Shown here piece by piece: positions 10,888 to 22,201 of a stretch of 64,000 nt of DNA. The translations under genes were made by a program, and so were the position numbers. Source of the stretch: Rheum nobile (taxonomy: Eukaryota; Streptophyta; Magnoliopsida; Caryophyllales; Polygonaceae); contig WOAB01000232.1 in NCBI GenBank assembly GCA_027886185.1, positions 1,550,001 through 1,614,000 on the forward strand, given 5' to 3'. How positions within the stretch are numbered: position 1 is the first letter of the stretch; each line of letters starts with the position of its first letter. The notes beneath the pieces were generated by a model. The model was not told where the DNA came from. It was given only the letters and a program-made list of their open reading frames with translations, and did no database searches.

Positions 10888-12649
10888 AAGGATTAACATT
10901 TTTTTCAATTTAGGAAATAGTTTTCAATTTTAATTTCTAATATGTGCCTATAGACATAATAGGCATAAGACCCTTTTAAAATTTGTACAGAGTCCAATTA
11001 GGTAACTTCATAACTTACATATAAAGCTACTTAAATAATACTAATAATTCAAAATAAAATCGGCTAAAAATTAAAATACCGCATACTATAAAGGCAATAT
11101 AATGAGTAAAAAAATGACCCGCTTCACTTACAACTTTGTAATATATATCATCAAATTACAATCAATATTACTTCACAAATTATCTACATTTATTCAATGT
11201 AATATATTCTTCGTACACTATTTTCCAAGTCGACCATTAGCTTCACTTCAAGGCCAAGGGTAACAAATTGAATTGGGGGAAAAAATTCTCTCTCCTCCAC
11301 CTCTCCCTCTCCCTCTATATATATTGGCGTTACCCTTGTCCGTGGAAAGCTTCTCTAACCTTCGATCTTTGAGAAACACATCAAGAGAGAGAAGAGGAGC
11401 GAGAGAGGGAGAGAGAGCGCGAGGTGTATCTCCAAATCAGAGGCTCAAAACAAAAACTAACGAAAATTGCGATCACAGATCTGATTAATACCCAATTTCT
11501 CAAGCACATCTAGAAAGAAAAAAGGTATAAAAGAGAGAAGAAGAGAGACGGAGAGGGAGGAGGGAGGGGTGAGAAAGTTTCTGGAAAACCTGAGCTTTTT
11601 CTTCATAACCCTTTCTCTTTGATCTCTCTTTCTCTCTACTTTTTTCCGCCTACAATGGCTTTGCTTGGATTTTGGGTGTTTCGTGACCTAAAAACTATAC
11701 TCCAAAGAAATTCCCGGTTTTGCAACTGTGAGGTTTTTTCTGGAATTGCTTATTAAGAGTTCTTTTGTCAGTTTCAAATCGACAATCTATACTGATTTTG
11801 ATTGTTTTTTTCTCCCAACCTCCCGTTTCTGTTTCTCTCTCTCTCTGAGATTAGGGTCTGCTTTGCTGCTGGATTTTGTACTAAGCATTGGGGAAAAAAT
11901 GAGATTAGGGTTTCGCACGATTGCCTCTTGGGAAATTTAAAGCTTTGGTTTGTTAGTTTGCTGCAAACTATTTAAGGTTCTAGATTTTGAAAGTTTCAAG
12001 TTTCTGGATTTTCTTGACATCATCGAGGGAGATCAACTGAACTTCTTTATTGCTCTTTTTGGGTTTCTGGGAAGAAGGTGGACATTTTGGGTTTTGACGA
12101 GTAAGAAAATTGGATCGCCAAGTGTTTTGAGGGGTTAGCTCTAGAATTTCAGGTTGTGATGTTTACTGCCTTCTACAATCAGTTGTTTTGGGTGCAAATT
12201 GAGGAAAATGCAGCTGATAATGGGCTTTTTTTAAAACAATGAGCAGGTCTTTTTTGTTTGTTGAAAGAGGATTTCAGTGTTTGAATTTGTTGATATTTCA
12301 TCTGGGCTGAATGAGGAGTGTTAGATGATTTGATCCCAATTACATAAATCTAATTAAGTGTTGTTGTCTTATAAAAAAATATCACTTTTCTGTAAATGCT
12401 CTAGCGAGAAGAAGTTTGAATTTCATTTTCCGTAAATCTTCTAGTTGAGAAGAAGTTTGGTTTATTGGGTATGTATTGTCCTCAGGATTTGGCTGACCAG
12501 ACACTCGGGTGGTGGTAGTCAAGCTGGAATGAGAGAGGGGACATGGTGCATGAACAAGCTTACGTTTGGCTATATGTTCCGGTCTTGGAACAGCAATTAT
12601 CAGTAGGGAATATCTCAATCTCAGTGGAGGATTACCATTGTGCTGTTCA
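10888..12649 (+). promoter_or_regulatory. promoter and 5' leader of the lysine-rich protein gene
   Basis: A TATA-like ctatatatatatt lies at about 11314, inside a CT-rich tract. It is followed by a GA-rich leader (11375-11425 and 11530-11570), typical of plant 5' UTRs. The true coding start is at 12650, so the leader is long and probably contains one or more introns. Small ORFs at 11273-11488 and 11728-12138 have no protein character. The exon structure of the leader cannot be settled from sequence alone. Confidence 0.5.
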
Positions 12650-15600
12650 ATGTCTCGTTGCTTTCCATTTCCTCCTCCAGGATATGCAAAGAAGCTTAAT
12701 CTCGATGATGCCAACTTACTAGCAAAGGTCCAAATTGTTACCTTTGGTACCTTGTGCCTTATTGTTGGTGTGCTTGACTGTTGTCTGTATGTGTTGCTGC
12801 TGGGTTTTGAGGCACTATGCTTTCTTATGTTGCAGCATGCAAAATTAACAATCTGGGTAGTTGTTTTTGGGCAATGTCCAAAACATAACCGGTTGGTAAT
12901 CAAGTGGTTGAGATTAGATAGATAAGACAAAAGTTGTTAATTTAGGGAATTATGGGACCAAACTGAATGCTAATGTTAACTATCCCCAGAAAGTCTGCTG
13001 AGTAATATTGAAGGGCCGAATAACGAATGCTGTTCATAAATGAACATATTGAAGACTTTATATACATCGTAAACCCATAACTGCTGGGATGTTGATAATG
13101 GTTTGATGGTTATGGTTCGTGTAATTGGGTTCATATTGTACTGAACTCATTTCTTCAAACAACATGTTAGCTCAGAGGACCTTCCAGTAGCAGAACTAAC
13201 TTACTTGCTGGAAAACACACCTTGAAGTGTACTTCTCTCATCATTGTTGCTTTTTAGCATGCCTTGAAAAAAATGACACCTTGATTTACTATAATCAGGA
13301 TGGATGTGTTTTGGTTTTCCTAGATGTACTGCTGTGCTAGTAAAACTAGCATATGTGTCATAGAATCCAGACTTTTGACCAGATTATTAACAATATGCCA
13401 GTTATGTGATTGGAGACTATTGATCTATCCGATTAGATCTCTAATTGTGCTGATTCGAGACTCTTCAATTACAGACTGGATCCTAGAACTTATGTATCAT
13501 ATGTTGGACAAATATGGGGTTTAATTTTAGTGAATTAAATTCACAAGTTGAGACTTTGATGTATCTCTCATTTGCATGTTCCTATAGTGGCTAGTGATTG
13601 TTATGTTGAGACTTTGATGTATCTTTCATTTGCGTGTTCCTATAGTGGATTAGTGGGTAGGGCTTTATGTTGGAAACAAGTAAGCTGGCAGATTCTGTTT
13701 GGGACTCGTGGTATTGGATGCATTATTTACATGTCATTTTGATGTTTATGATTCCTGTGATTAGTTGTTGTAGTTCAGAGGAGAATGACAAAGGCAAGAT
13801 GTGAGAAAACAAATAATGATTTCGTATATGCCTTGCACCAGAGATAATGATATTTTGTGAACGTTAAAATCTGAAATTTAAGTAATGCTTTGTACTCTTC
13901 CAATGAACCTATATCACATCTGAAATCATTTTCTATATACTGTAATGTGGGCTCTGTTATTTCATGCATATAAGAAGTAAATCGTGGACTGCTTTTAATT
14001 TTCTTTGAATTTGAGTTCATTGTGGAGCTTCTTTTATAATGCTGTTGATTTTTTCTCTTCACTGCCCTGTTTTCCTCGTTGTCTCTCACTCTGCAGCATT
14101 TGAGCCTTCCTCTGTGCAAAACAGTTCAAACCATGTCTTGACTCTTGCCTAGATAGCATCTTAAGTGGAACCCTCCTGTAGTGACATGGATCCTTGAAAT
14201 TTGGTTCCAATAAGCTAGCTTAAGGTTGCTTTATGTTGATAGTTCACTGTTTTGCTTATATTTCATGTTTTGTTGGTTGTGTAATAGTTGAATTTCCATC
14301 AATGTGATGTATATAAAGCTATGACATTACCTGATAGAGTGTGGCTTTCAGGCAAAGCACAAGGAGAAAAAAGAGAAGAAGCATAAGAAGGATAAGAAGG
14401 ACAAAGAGAAGAAGGAAGGTAAAGAAAAGGACAGAGATAGAAGCAAGAAAAAGGAGAAGAAAGAGAAACATAGAGATGAGAATCCAGAGAAGAACAACCT
14501 CGGAGATGAGAAAAGAATTGAAGGACATGTGGGGAGTAGCGTTCAGAGTAATCATCTTGCAGAATCTTCCTATGTGCAAGAGCTTGCCAGGAGAATCAAA
14601 GATGATGATGGTGCAACAGGACGTAAGATTGTTGATAGAAGTACTGTCACAACTCAGAAGCAAGCTGAGTCATCGAAAAATGTGGTTGCAATCAATGTCA
14701 TTAAGTCAGACAGAAAAGAGACATCTAAGGGCAGCAAGAGTGCCAGTAAGAACGATGTGCTTGAGAAGAGAGGAAATTCTGAGACTAAAGTTCGAAAAGT
14801 TGCGATTGTACATAGCCTTGGTGGAATGGAACAAAAAAGAGTTGACACGGTTAAACCCACGGAAAAAGATGTCACGAAAGCTGTTGAACGGAAAGAGAAG
14901 GAAAAAATCCATGTTAGTGGTTCCAAGGGAGACAAAATCAGTGATAAAGATGAGAGAAAAGTTAATAGGCAGGTGGAACACTTCAATGGAAACAATTTTG
15001 TTTCAAATAGAGTCCAGAATTGTCAAATCAAGGAGAATGGATTTGTGCAAGAGTTTGAAGGAAGAGGCCGAGATGGTTATGCACCCCCAAAGGGTCAATC
15101 TGTTGATAAGAACATTGAGACAGATCAGAAAAGAGTTGGATCTATGGGCCAGAAGAATGTTGAAACTAATCAGAAAAGAGAGAATGCAGGGAGAATGTTT
15201 GAGAATAATACCAGTTATTGCTCTGAAGAAAAAGGGGCATTTAATAATGGTAATGGTTTTCAAAGCAAGGCCAGTGCACAAACTGACAAGGCTAGAGCTC
15301 CAAAAGTTTCTTTTGTGCACAACCTTAGTAGAGCAGCAGAGCAGAAAAGGGTTGAAGGTCTTGAGCCAATGGAAAAAGGCATTAAGAGAACAGCAGATGG
15401 GAAAGAAAAAGGTAAACCGGAGGATCCCAGAGATTGGGATGGAAAGCACAAACCAACAGGCGGAGATGAAAGTGTGGAGAGAACAGAGGTAAAGGGACGG
15501 GAGGGCGGGGAGCCTAACAAAAAGATGTTTAGAATAAAGGAGGTTGTTAGGGAGACTGGAGACGGTACTAAAGCAGCATGCCTTTTGAAAGATATCAACA

Positions 15601-16610
15601 AGACATCTGCCACTGAGGGAAGTGCCAAGAAAAGAAAGCTACCCGAGATCAATGGTTTCTTACATGGTGAGTTCATTCCTGAACTTGACACAATTTTTTC
15701 AATCTATCTCTCCCTTGTTTCCTGTTGGTATTGGAGAATAAGACCAGTTTGCTGTTTCTTGACCAGAATCTCATGTTTCATTGGTTGTGCAATAGTTGAA
15801 TTTCCATTTACGTAAGCACCTGAAAATTATCATAGAGAAATGATGATTCTGATGACATTTAGAAAGCAGTAGGTTCGGGATTGGCCTGCCGGTTGTGATG
15901 TAATTTCTCTTAGGCTGCTGTGTTTTTATGAGGAACTTGTATAGCTTATGTGGTAGGTTCCCTTCACATGTTATTCCGTTGTTAATCCATTTGATGTTGT
16001 TGTAGACAATGAGATTCGGCCTAGTAAGTTGCAAAGACCATCTTCCTCTGGTCACCCACCAATTGAGAATGGACGGAAACTTGATGAAGCAAGCTCCAAA
16101 GAAAAGGGCCCCGCCAATGCCATCAATCAAGTGAAAAAAGAGCATAAGCTTAATGGCGTCACCGACCCATTGCAATCAACGGTCAGTTTGACAATGTCGC
16201 CGTCTCACAATCATAGAGCAAGCTCAATTGCCCCACAGTCTGTACTCAAGGAGAAAGGCAATGCCATCAATCATAAGCTTGTTGAAGGGCATGCCAAGGT
16301 CAACGGATCCTTGGATCCATCCAAATCAGCTGTCAAGTTGCCAACGTCGTCCTCTGCTACCCCAAAACCTAAGAAGAGTCACAAAGTGAAGCCCCCTCAT
16401 CCAGACAGCAAGTACTTGAGCGAGATACTCTCTGTCCCCAAAATGGAAGACTCAGTTGTTGAATTCGACACAGAGGACTGGCTTTTTAACTCTCAAAAGA
16501 AGCCTGCAGTTGGCGCTTCTGAGGCAGAAACTCAGCAGCAGGTGTGGGAGAAAGCCCTGCGTATAGAATCCGCTGACGTCTCTGCTCTTCCATATGTGAT
16601 TCCTTACTGA
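12650..16610 (+). CDS. lysine/glutamate-rich protein ('myb-like protein X' type), 3 coding exons
   Basis: The coding exons are 12650-12727, 14352-15666 and 16006-16610. They join in phase (0, then 1) to 665 aa. The protein begins MSRCFPFPPPGY, a motif I recognise from plant proteins labelled 'myb-like protein X'. It then has a highly charged K/E/H tract (residues ~27-75, KHKEKKEKKHKK style), a long low-complexity hydrophilic middle with repeated QKRVE-like segments, and a conserved C-terminus with VEFDTEDWLFNS and SALPYVIPY. There is no membrane segment or catalytic domain. Lysine-rich nuclear-localisation-like stretches suggest a nuclear location (inference); function is unknown. The donor before 12728 and the acceptors at 14349-14351 and 16003-16005 are canonical. 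A 383-codon frame overlapping exon 2 is an Arg-rich shadow. Confidence 0.82.
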
Positions 16611-17391
16611 GCCTGGTCTTTAGCTAAGGTGAGAGAGATTCCTCTGATTCTCTTCTCTGGATGGATGAGCCTATTTCACCGTTTGAAATGCTTCTCTTTT
16701 GGTCAGATCAGATGGATTCTAAAGTCTCTAGATGAATGATATGATGCCTTGAGAGAAGCTGCTGCTCTGCCTGCTTGTTCGTGTAAATCTAACCGATGAT
16801 TATCATCAATTTGATAGGGTCATCATCTGATAAAGTGTGTGACGTCATATACGTGATTACGAAATTAATGGTGCATCAAAGAGGGAGTAAAGGGAAAGTA
16901 TGGGTGGTTTTTTAGATGTGCTTAGTTTCTTCTGTTCTCTAGTGCTTCTCAGTTTTGACTATACAGTTTTGGTGGTGTAATATAGTTATAGACGCTATAA
17001 GCATTAAACATAGATGAGAGGCCAAAAAAGAAACACTTCCATTGTTTGTGGGCCACCCTTTTGATTTGGGTTTCAAACATTTGTAGACACTCTTGCTTTT
17101 TATTATGTGAATTACTATTTCTCTTCCTTTTTTGCAGGAATCCAATTCATCTACAGTGAGATTTTTCCTATGTGAATAATGTGATCATAAATAAAAATCT
17201 TTGAATTTGTTCCCAATTTTGTAATCTTTGTTTGTTAACATTTTTATGAGATATTGTTACAAATAAATATTTCTCTTTTCAATTTCACATTTTTCCATAT
17301 CATACATATTTCAAGATTTTAACAAATATATATTAAGTAGGTATTTCAAGATTTTAACAAAAATATTAAGTAATTAAAGATATATTATAAG
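16611..17391. other. 3' UTR and flank of the lysine-rich protein gene
   Basis: Roughly the first 550 bp read as 3' UTR. A pyrimidine tract ending tttttgcag at about 17137 could be a 3' UTR acceptor. Beyond 17190 it becomes AT-rich with no gene seen. Confidence 0.35.
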
Positions 17392-17784
17392 TAGACCTGT
17401 CAAAAACCGACCCAATCCGAAAACCCGACCCGATCCGAAAGGACCCGAACCCGACCTGAACGTCACTGGGTCAAGAAAGACCCGAACCCGAAGGACCCGA
17501 ACCCAAACCCGACTCGACCCGAACGCAAATCCGAGCTCGCGGATCCCCTTTATTTTGTATATTTTATTTATATTAAATATTTTAATAAACTTTATTAAAT
17601 AATAATATAATATTAATTATATTATTATAATTATTTTTATAAAGTTAAAATTCATAATAATAATCATAAAAAAAAGGGCATGTTCGACCCACTGGGTCAA
17701 TCCGAACCGAAAATTTTATCAACCCGATCTATCCGAATCCGATTTGACCCGAATCCGACCCATCCGACCCAGTTAACAGGTCTA
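17392..17784. mobile_element. hAT-type MITE with 8-bp target duplication
   Basis: The termini are tagacctgtcaa and ttaacaggtcta, an inverted pair. The flanks are a perfect 8-bp repeat, attataag (17384-17391 and 17785-17792). Subterminal arrays of cccgaacccgac-type repeats are present, and the middle is AT-rich. At 393 bp it has no ORF. The 8-bp duplication and TAG-type ends support hAT. Confidence 0.85.
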
Positions 17785-17792
17785 ATTATAAG

Positions 17793-18214
17793 TAAAAAAC
17801 TATCGATAAATATATATGCCAAAGAACGCATAGCTTGGCCATGATCTTAATAAGTACTTGTTTGTCAAACGAATGTTTAATTGAGTGAAAAATGTAAAAC
17901 TACTTCTAATTCTAATGAAAACAATTTTCTGTAAAACCAAAGGGATATTCCAATTATTTTATTATGACATCTTTATTAGAGGACTCCAAACGTGAAATTT
18001 TCAATTTTTTTTATAACATCATTCAAATATGCTATACCTGTTTTATCAATGTTTTACTTTTCTATTTGCATAAATATATACAAAATGAATATTAACTATA
18101 CCCAAGCTAAATCTATGTTTTTGGTGCAAGATATGGTTTCTTAATGATTTTATAACCTTTCGTTTGAACTTTGAAGTACCAGTTTGGTGAAAATAAGCAG
18201 TAAAGTGAGTAAAT
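17793..18214. other. AT-rich spacer between two hAT MITEs
   Basis: Nothing coding or structured is seen here. Confidence 0.5.
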
Positions 18215-18812
18215 TAGGGCTGTAAATCACCCGTGGGTGACCGATCTATTCGAAAAATCCGACCCGAATATATGGATGACACCCGAAGTAAATCGGGTGA
18301 CGAATGGTTGGTGGGTCGGGTGAAACGAATGATGGGTGGGTGACGACTGACGGGTGATGTAAATGTCACCCATCACCCGATCCATTATCCGTACTTCATC
18401 CACCCATCCGTTCATCCATTAACAATTGTAGTTTTAATTCTATTTTATTAAAATATATTACTTCAATTTTAGTTTTTTATGTTTAAAAGTTAAATATTTA
18501 AAAATAATTTTATATTAACATCTATCAAATCCTATGTTTTGAACAATTATTTTCATATATTAAAGAAAATTAATTATTTTTTGCACTTAATCATGTAATT
18601 CATTACATTTAAATAATAATAAAATATTAATAAAAATATTATACGGATGACCCGACCCATCCGAATCACCCGTTAGATGATAGATGGACGGATGTTGATA
18701 AAACGTTTCGCTGATGACAGATGGGTCAGATAGAGGATTTAACTTCATGGATCGTGAGTCGGGTGATAAATAGCTAGCTCCATCCATCACCGGACCCTTT
18801 TCCCCATCCCTA
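18215..18812. mobile_element. hAT-type MITE, second family, near-perfect 8-bp duplication
   Basis: It starts tagggctgtaaatcac and ends ttttccccatcccta, imperfect inverted ends. The flanks are gagtaaat (18207-18214) and gagtaaac (18813-18820), identical at 7 of 8 bases. Subterminal DNA is full of gggtga/tcaccc repeats in both orientations, as hAT elements often are. At 598 bp it has no transposase. Confidence 0.75.
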
Positions 18813-18820
18813 GAGTAAAC

Positions 18821-19113
18821 TCTATATAATACGGAGTAGAAATTACACAAGATTTTGCGTAACAAAATGATAATAGTCAAAACCCACGTGGCAGAAGCAG
18901 AAAAATCTGGGCGTTCCATTCCTCTACTAGTTGACTAGTTGCCACAATCCGCAGTCTTAGCGGTTAAGTACAATAATATCCAATTCCCACAAACATAATA
19001 TCCAATTCCCACCGTAGTGCCAGCCTTTTTTTATTATATATAACAGGCTGCTTCTTCATCAATCATCATCATCTTCTGAAACCAAAAGAGAATCTTTTTA
19101 GGAATCGACATAT
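18821..19113 (+). promoter_or_regulatory. promoter and leader of the P-loop GTPase-like gene
   Basis: A TATA-like ttattatatataac lies at about 19030, roughly 80 bp before the ATG at 19114. It sits at the distance expected for a short plant 5' UTR. Confidence 0.45.
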
Positions 19114-21749
19114 ATGGGCGGCGGAGTAAAATCTTCATGCTCTTTCAGCTCTTCTCCTGGTACGTAAGAAGATCCCTTCACTTGTTTCTTCTATGCTAAT
19201 TTCTTATTTCTTCAATTTCTCCGTTCAATTATTAATCTGCAAATATTTATTTTTTCCAGATGATCATTCATCCCTTGACGATGATCAATCACACTGCAGC
19301 AGGTACTTAATCTGAGTCTGGTCTCAAATTATGATCTTTTTTATTATTATTTGTGTATCCGTAGTGTTGATGTGGTATTTCTGTGGGTTTAGTGATGGTT
19401 TAGGGTTGGTAGAAGAAGCCCTAAATCCAAGCGGGGTTGATGAAAATTCTTCAAACCAAGTTCCATTTGCTGGGAATTTGAAGAGGTGGCTTGAGCTGAT
19501 TCCTAATATGATCAACAGCTACAGAGTTTCGTTGGCTCGAATTGAGTCTCTATATGAAGCCAAAAAACTAGTACTGAGGTTTGATATTCACTCACTCAAT
19601 CATGCCAAGAGAATTACTAGCTTTTAAAGTTTGGCCCTTTTTGTTTGTTTGCATTGTTCTACTAGATTTGCAATGCAATGAAAGGAACTTTTACACTTGT
19701 GGATTTATGTGAATGTAAAATAATAGGATTTTTATTGGCACGAGGGCTCGTTTATCGGTACCAAAGATATGAGATATGAGTTATGGGTATGGTTTGTCAT
19801 TCTATATCAGTATCAAACGGGCCCTAAGGCATATAATTTCAGTTTGGTGGTTAAGGGAGGGTTTTGTGAATCATCCAAACGGGCCCTAAGAGTTGCTTGG
19901 TTATATTGAATTGCAGCTATAGCCCTGGTTCATGGATTGACAAAGAGGAGGGTGAAAAGCTGAGTGACTTCAATGTTCCGAAAGCAACTACATTGTTAGT
20001 CGTCGGTTTCAAAGGATCGGGAAAGAGCAGTCTTATCAACAGAATCTCTCGTGTGTTTGAAGATGACAAGTTAGCTTCAGATAGAGCTCAAGTTTCATGT
20101 ATTAAGTTTGTTGCCTCACATTTTTCTTTTTAGTATTCTCTTCTAGTCTTCTTTGTTTACAGTCCAATGAGCTTTGTGTTGTAATGGCAGATTGCTCATG
20201 TTTGGGAGATGGAACTTGCTTTCTCCACGGGTATCTGATTCCGAGAAGGTCAGGCTCGTTTTGCTTGTTCGACACCCGGAGTTTGTCGGATCAAGTACAT
20301 GATAATGATGATTTGATTAAGAGGTGGATGGCAAACGGGGTTCGCCATGGAGATTTAGTTATCAGGTTGATCGATCTGGTCATTTTAAACTTTCTTGAAC
20401 TTGCTTTTGGATTGAGGTACTAGTGTAAGGAGATTTACTCTGCTTTAATTTGATGGTTATGCGATCAGGAAATCGGATAATTCGAGTCTGAGGGATACGT
20501 TGGAATGCAAGATTCGCTACTATGGCAACGCACTTGCTGAGCCGGTTAGGAAGGTTAATTTTGTTATATTTGTCGTTGATGGACTCTCTGTGCTTAGATG
20601 TATGAAGGGCGACACAGAGGAAGATGCACGTCGTCCTCAGATGTTAGCTCGGACTTACAACTCCCCGTATTTTTCATTCAGAGGCATGAATGAAGATATC
20701 CTCAACTTTAATTTCTTTGTAGAAGTAACCTATCATCACATAAACAAGACCCTGTTATTGTTGTCCATGATTGTAGATGACAAGCCGGTCGTTGTGGTCA
20801 CAAGGGGCGACTTGCTTTCAGACGAAGAACGAGCTGGAGTACGGATCTATCTGGGCGAGCTGCTGGGCGTTACACCCGCAACACAGATTTTTGACATCCC
20901 AGGTGTTGAGACTAGCAAAGAATTCATTTTCTTTTGTTTCTTATTCAGTAGTAATCTGTATACAACAACCAGTTCTAATCCATGTTCTTCCTTTATTGAA
21001 CTTGACCTATAAGATTATTGTTTGTGCAGAAAGTGATGATCCTGCCACTGAGTTGGCCATATTGGAGATGTTGAAATATACCCTTGAACGTGCAGATAAA
21101 AATCTCCCTCGTAGGAGCTGGGCGCGTAGAAACCTCTGCCCTACTAAAGCGTCTTTCGGGCATGTGTGTTGATCTTCGCTGTTATGCAAAAACATAGGAG
21201 AAAACATGGCATTTTTTGTTTTGGTTTTGAGAAGCTGATTCAAGCTTAATCTTCCAATCACTATCTAAATTGCTGCAGGTTTTTAGAAGTTGTTTCATGG
21301 CGCTGATATTTCTGGGGCTAGCCGTGGGGGTGAAATGGTCAAATTCACCTCTTCATCATGACCACGAGTCCGTGGTCAACCGCCATCCGGCTCAAACCCA
21401 GTACTGCAATTATGATGAACAGCCACCAACCACAAGAGAGACTAATCAGTCTGTCAATCCTGATCTTCTGAATTCAACCAGTCAGCCTGATTCATCTCAG
21501 CACCCAGAAACCAGAAGAGACATTTCGAATTCAACAGCTCAGTCTAATTCATCTCAATCAGCCGGTGACCAAGCTACCAAGCCTGAGAACCCAACACCTA
21601 GCCAGAGGAAGGTCACAGATAAGCCTCGTAGGCCCAAAACCCGATCTGCTGAACACAAGTCGAGGGCTCGTAAGCAACGTGAGGCAGCTGTCTCAGAGGA
21701 GCCAACTATAAGTTGGGAGGCAAGGCAACGATTGTGGCTGGATGAATAA
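19114..21749 (+). CDS. P-loop GTPase-like protein with C-terminal membrane segment, 9 exons
   Basis: The modelled exons are 19114-19159, 19260-19302, 19393-19578, 19917-20098, 20191-20365, 20469-20683, 20777-20902, 21030-21163 and 21279-21749, 525 aa in all. The Walker A loop is GFKGSGKSS (residues 122-130), a Walker B-like FCLFDT ends at ~181, and VVVVTRGD (287-294) resembles the G4 base-recognition motif. Residues ~371-386 (FRSCFMALIFLGLAVGV) form a hydrophobic segment. It is followed by a polar, S/Q-rich and then basic tail, so it may be tail-anchored (inference). Two points are uncertain: intron 6 (20684-20776) needs a GC donor, and the last intron uses a weak donor (cat|gtgtgt); without that splice the protein ends at 21172 and lacks the membrane segment. 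Nucleotide hydrolysis fits the motifs, but the biological role is unknown. The next gene, CYCC1, is convergent. Confidence 0.75.
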
Positions 21750-22201
21750 GGTTTAAAGCATGGTCCCTAGTTGCCTAGAGGACTCATGAGCACAGTACAG
21801 CCTTGTGCTTGTCTAGTTTATTGCTATCTTTCTCTTGTTTTTGTAGTGCCCTTTGTGGGTTTACAAAGGGCTGAATCCAAAAAACCTAAAGGCAAGTAGT
21901 TGAGTTATCATCATCATTTAGCAAGACCTCAAAAGATTTAAGAAGACACTTGACATGTGAAGCTTCTGAGCAATATGAATTTTGTCTCACATTTACATGT
22001 AAAGCTGAGCTGAGCTGAGCTTCACCATCACCACCAGCTTATGTATACAATAAGAAAGAATAGGGCACCTCTCTTTTGGACATGACAATTATGATATAGT
22101 GTGGGTTTAACAAAAGCAGTTTCCAGCTCTTGGCCATAGTTTGCCAGATGACCAAGGGTGGGTTTCCAGGGCGGCAAACTTGGTCTAAATGAACTGGTTA
22201 G
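21750..22201. other. convergent 3' region between the GTPase-like gene and CYCC1
   Basis: The two genes end tail to tail about 450 bp apart. The stretch presumably holds both 3' UTRs. No other feature is seen. Confidence 0.5.

Noticed and set aside
12382..12930. 182-codon minus frame
   Set aside because: It lies opposite the leader and first coding exon of the lysine-rich gene and has no recognisable domain or coding context.
14341..15492. 383-codon Arg/Lys-rich frame on plus
   Set aside because: It overlaps the main exon of the lysine-rich gene in another frame. Its composition is what a +1 reading of AAG/GAG-rich DNA gives, and it has no splice continuity.
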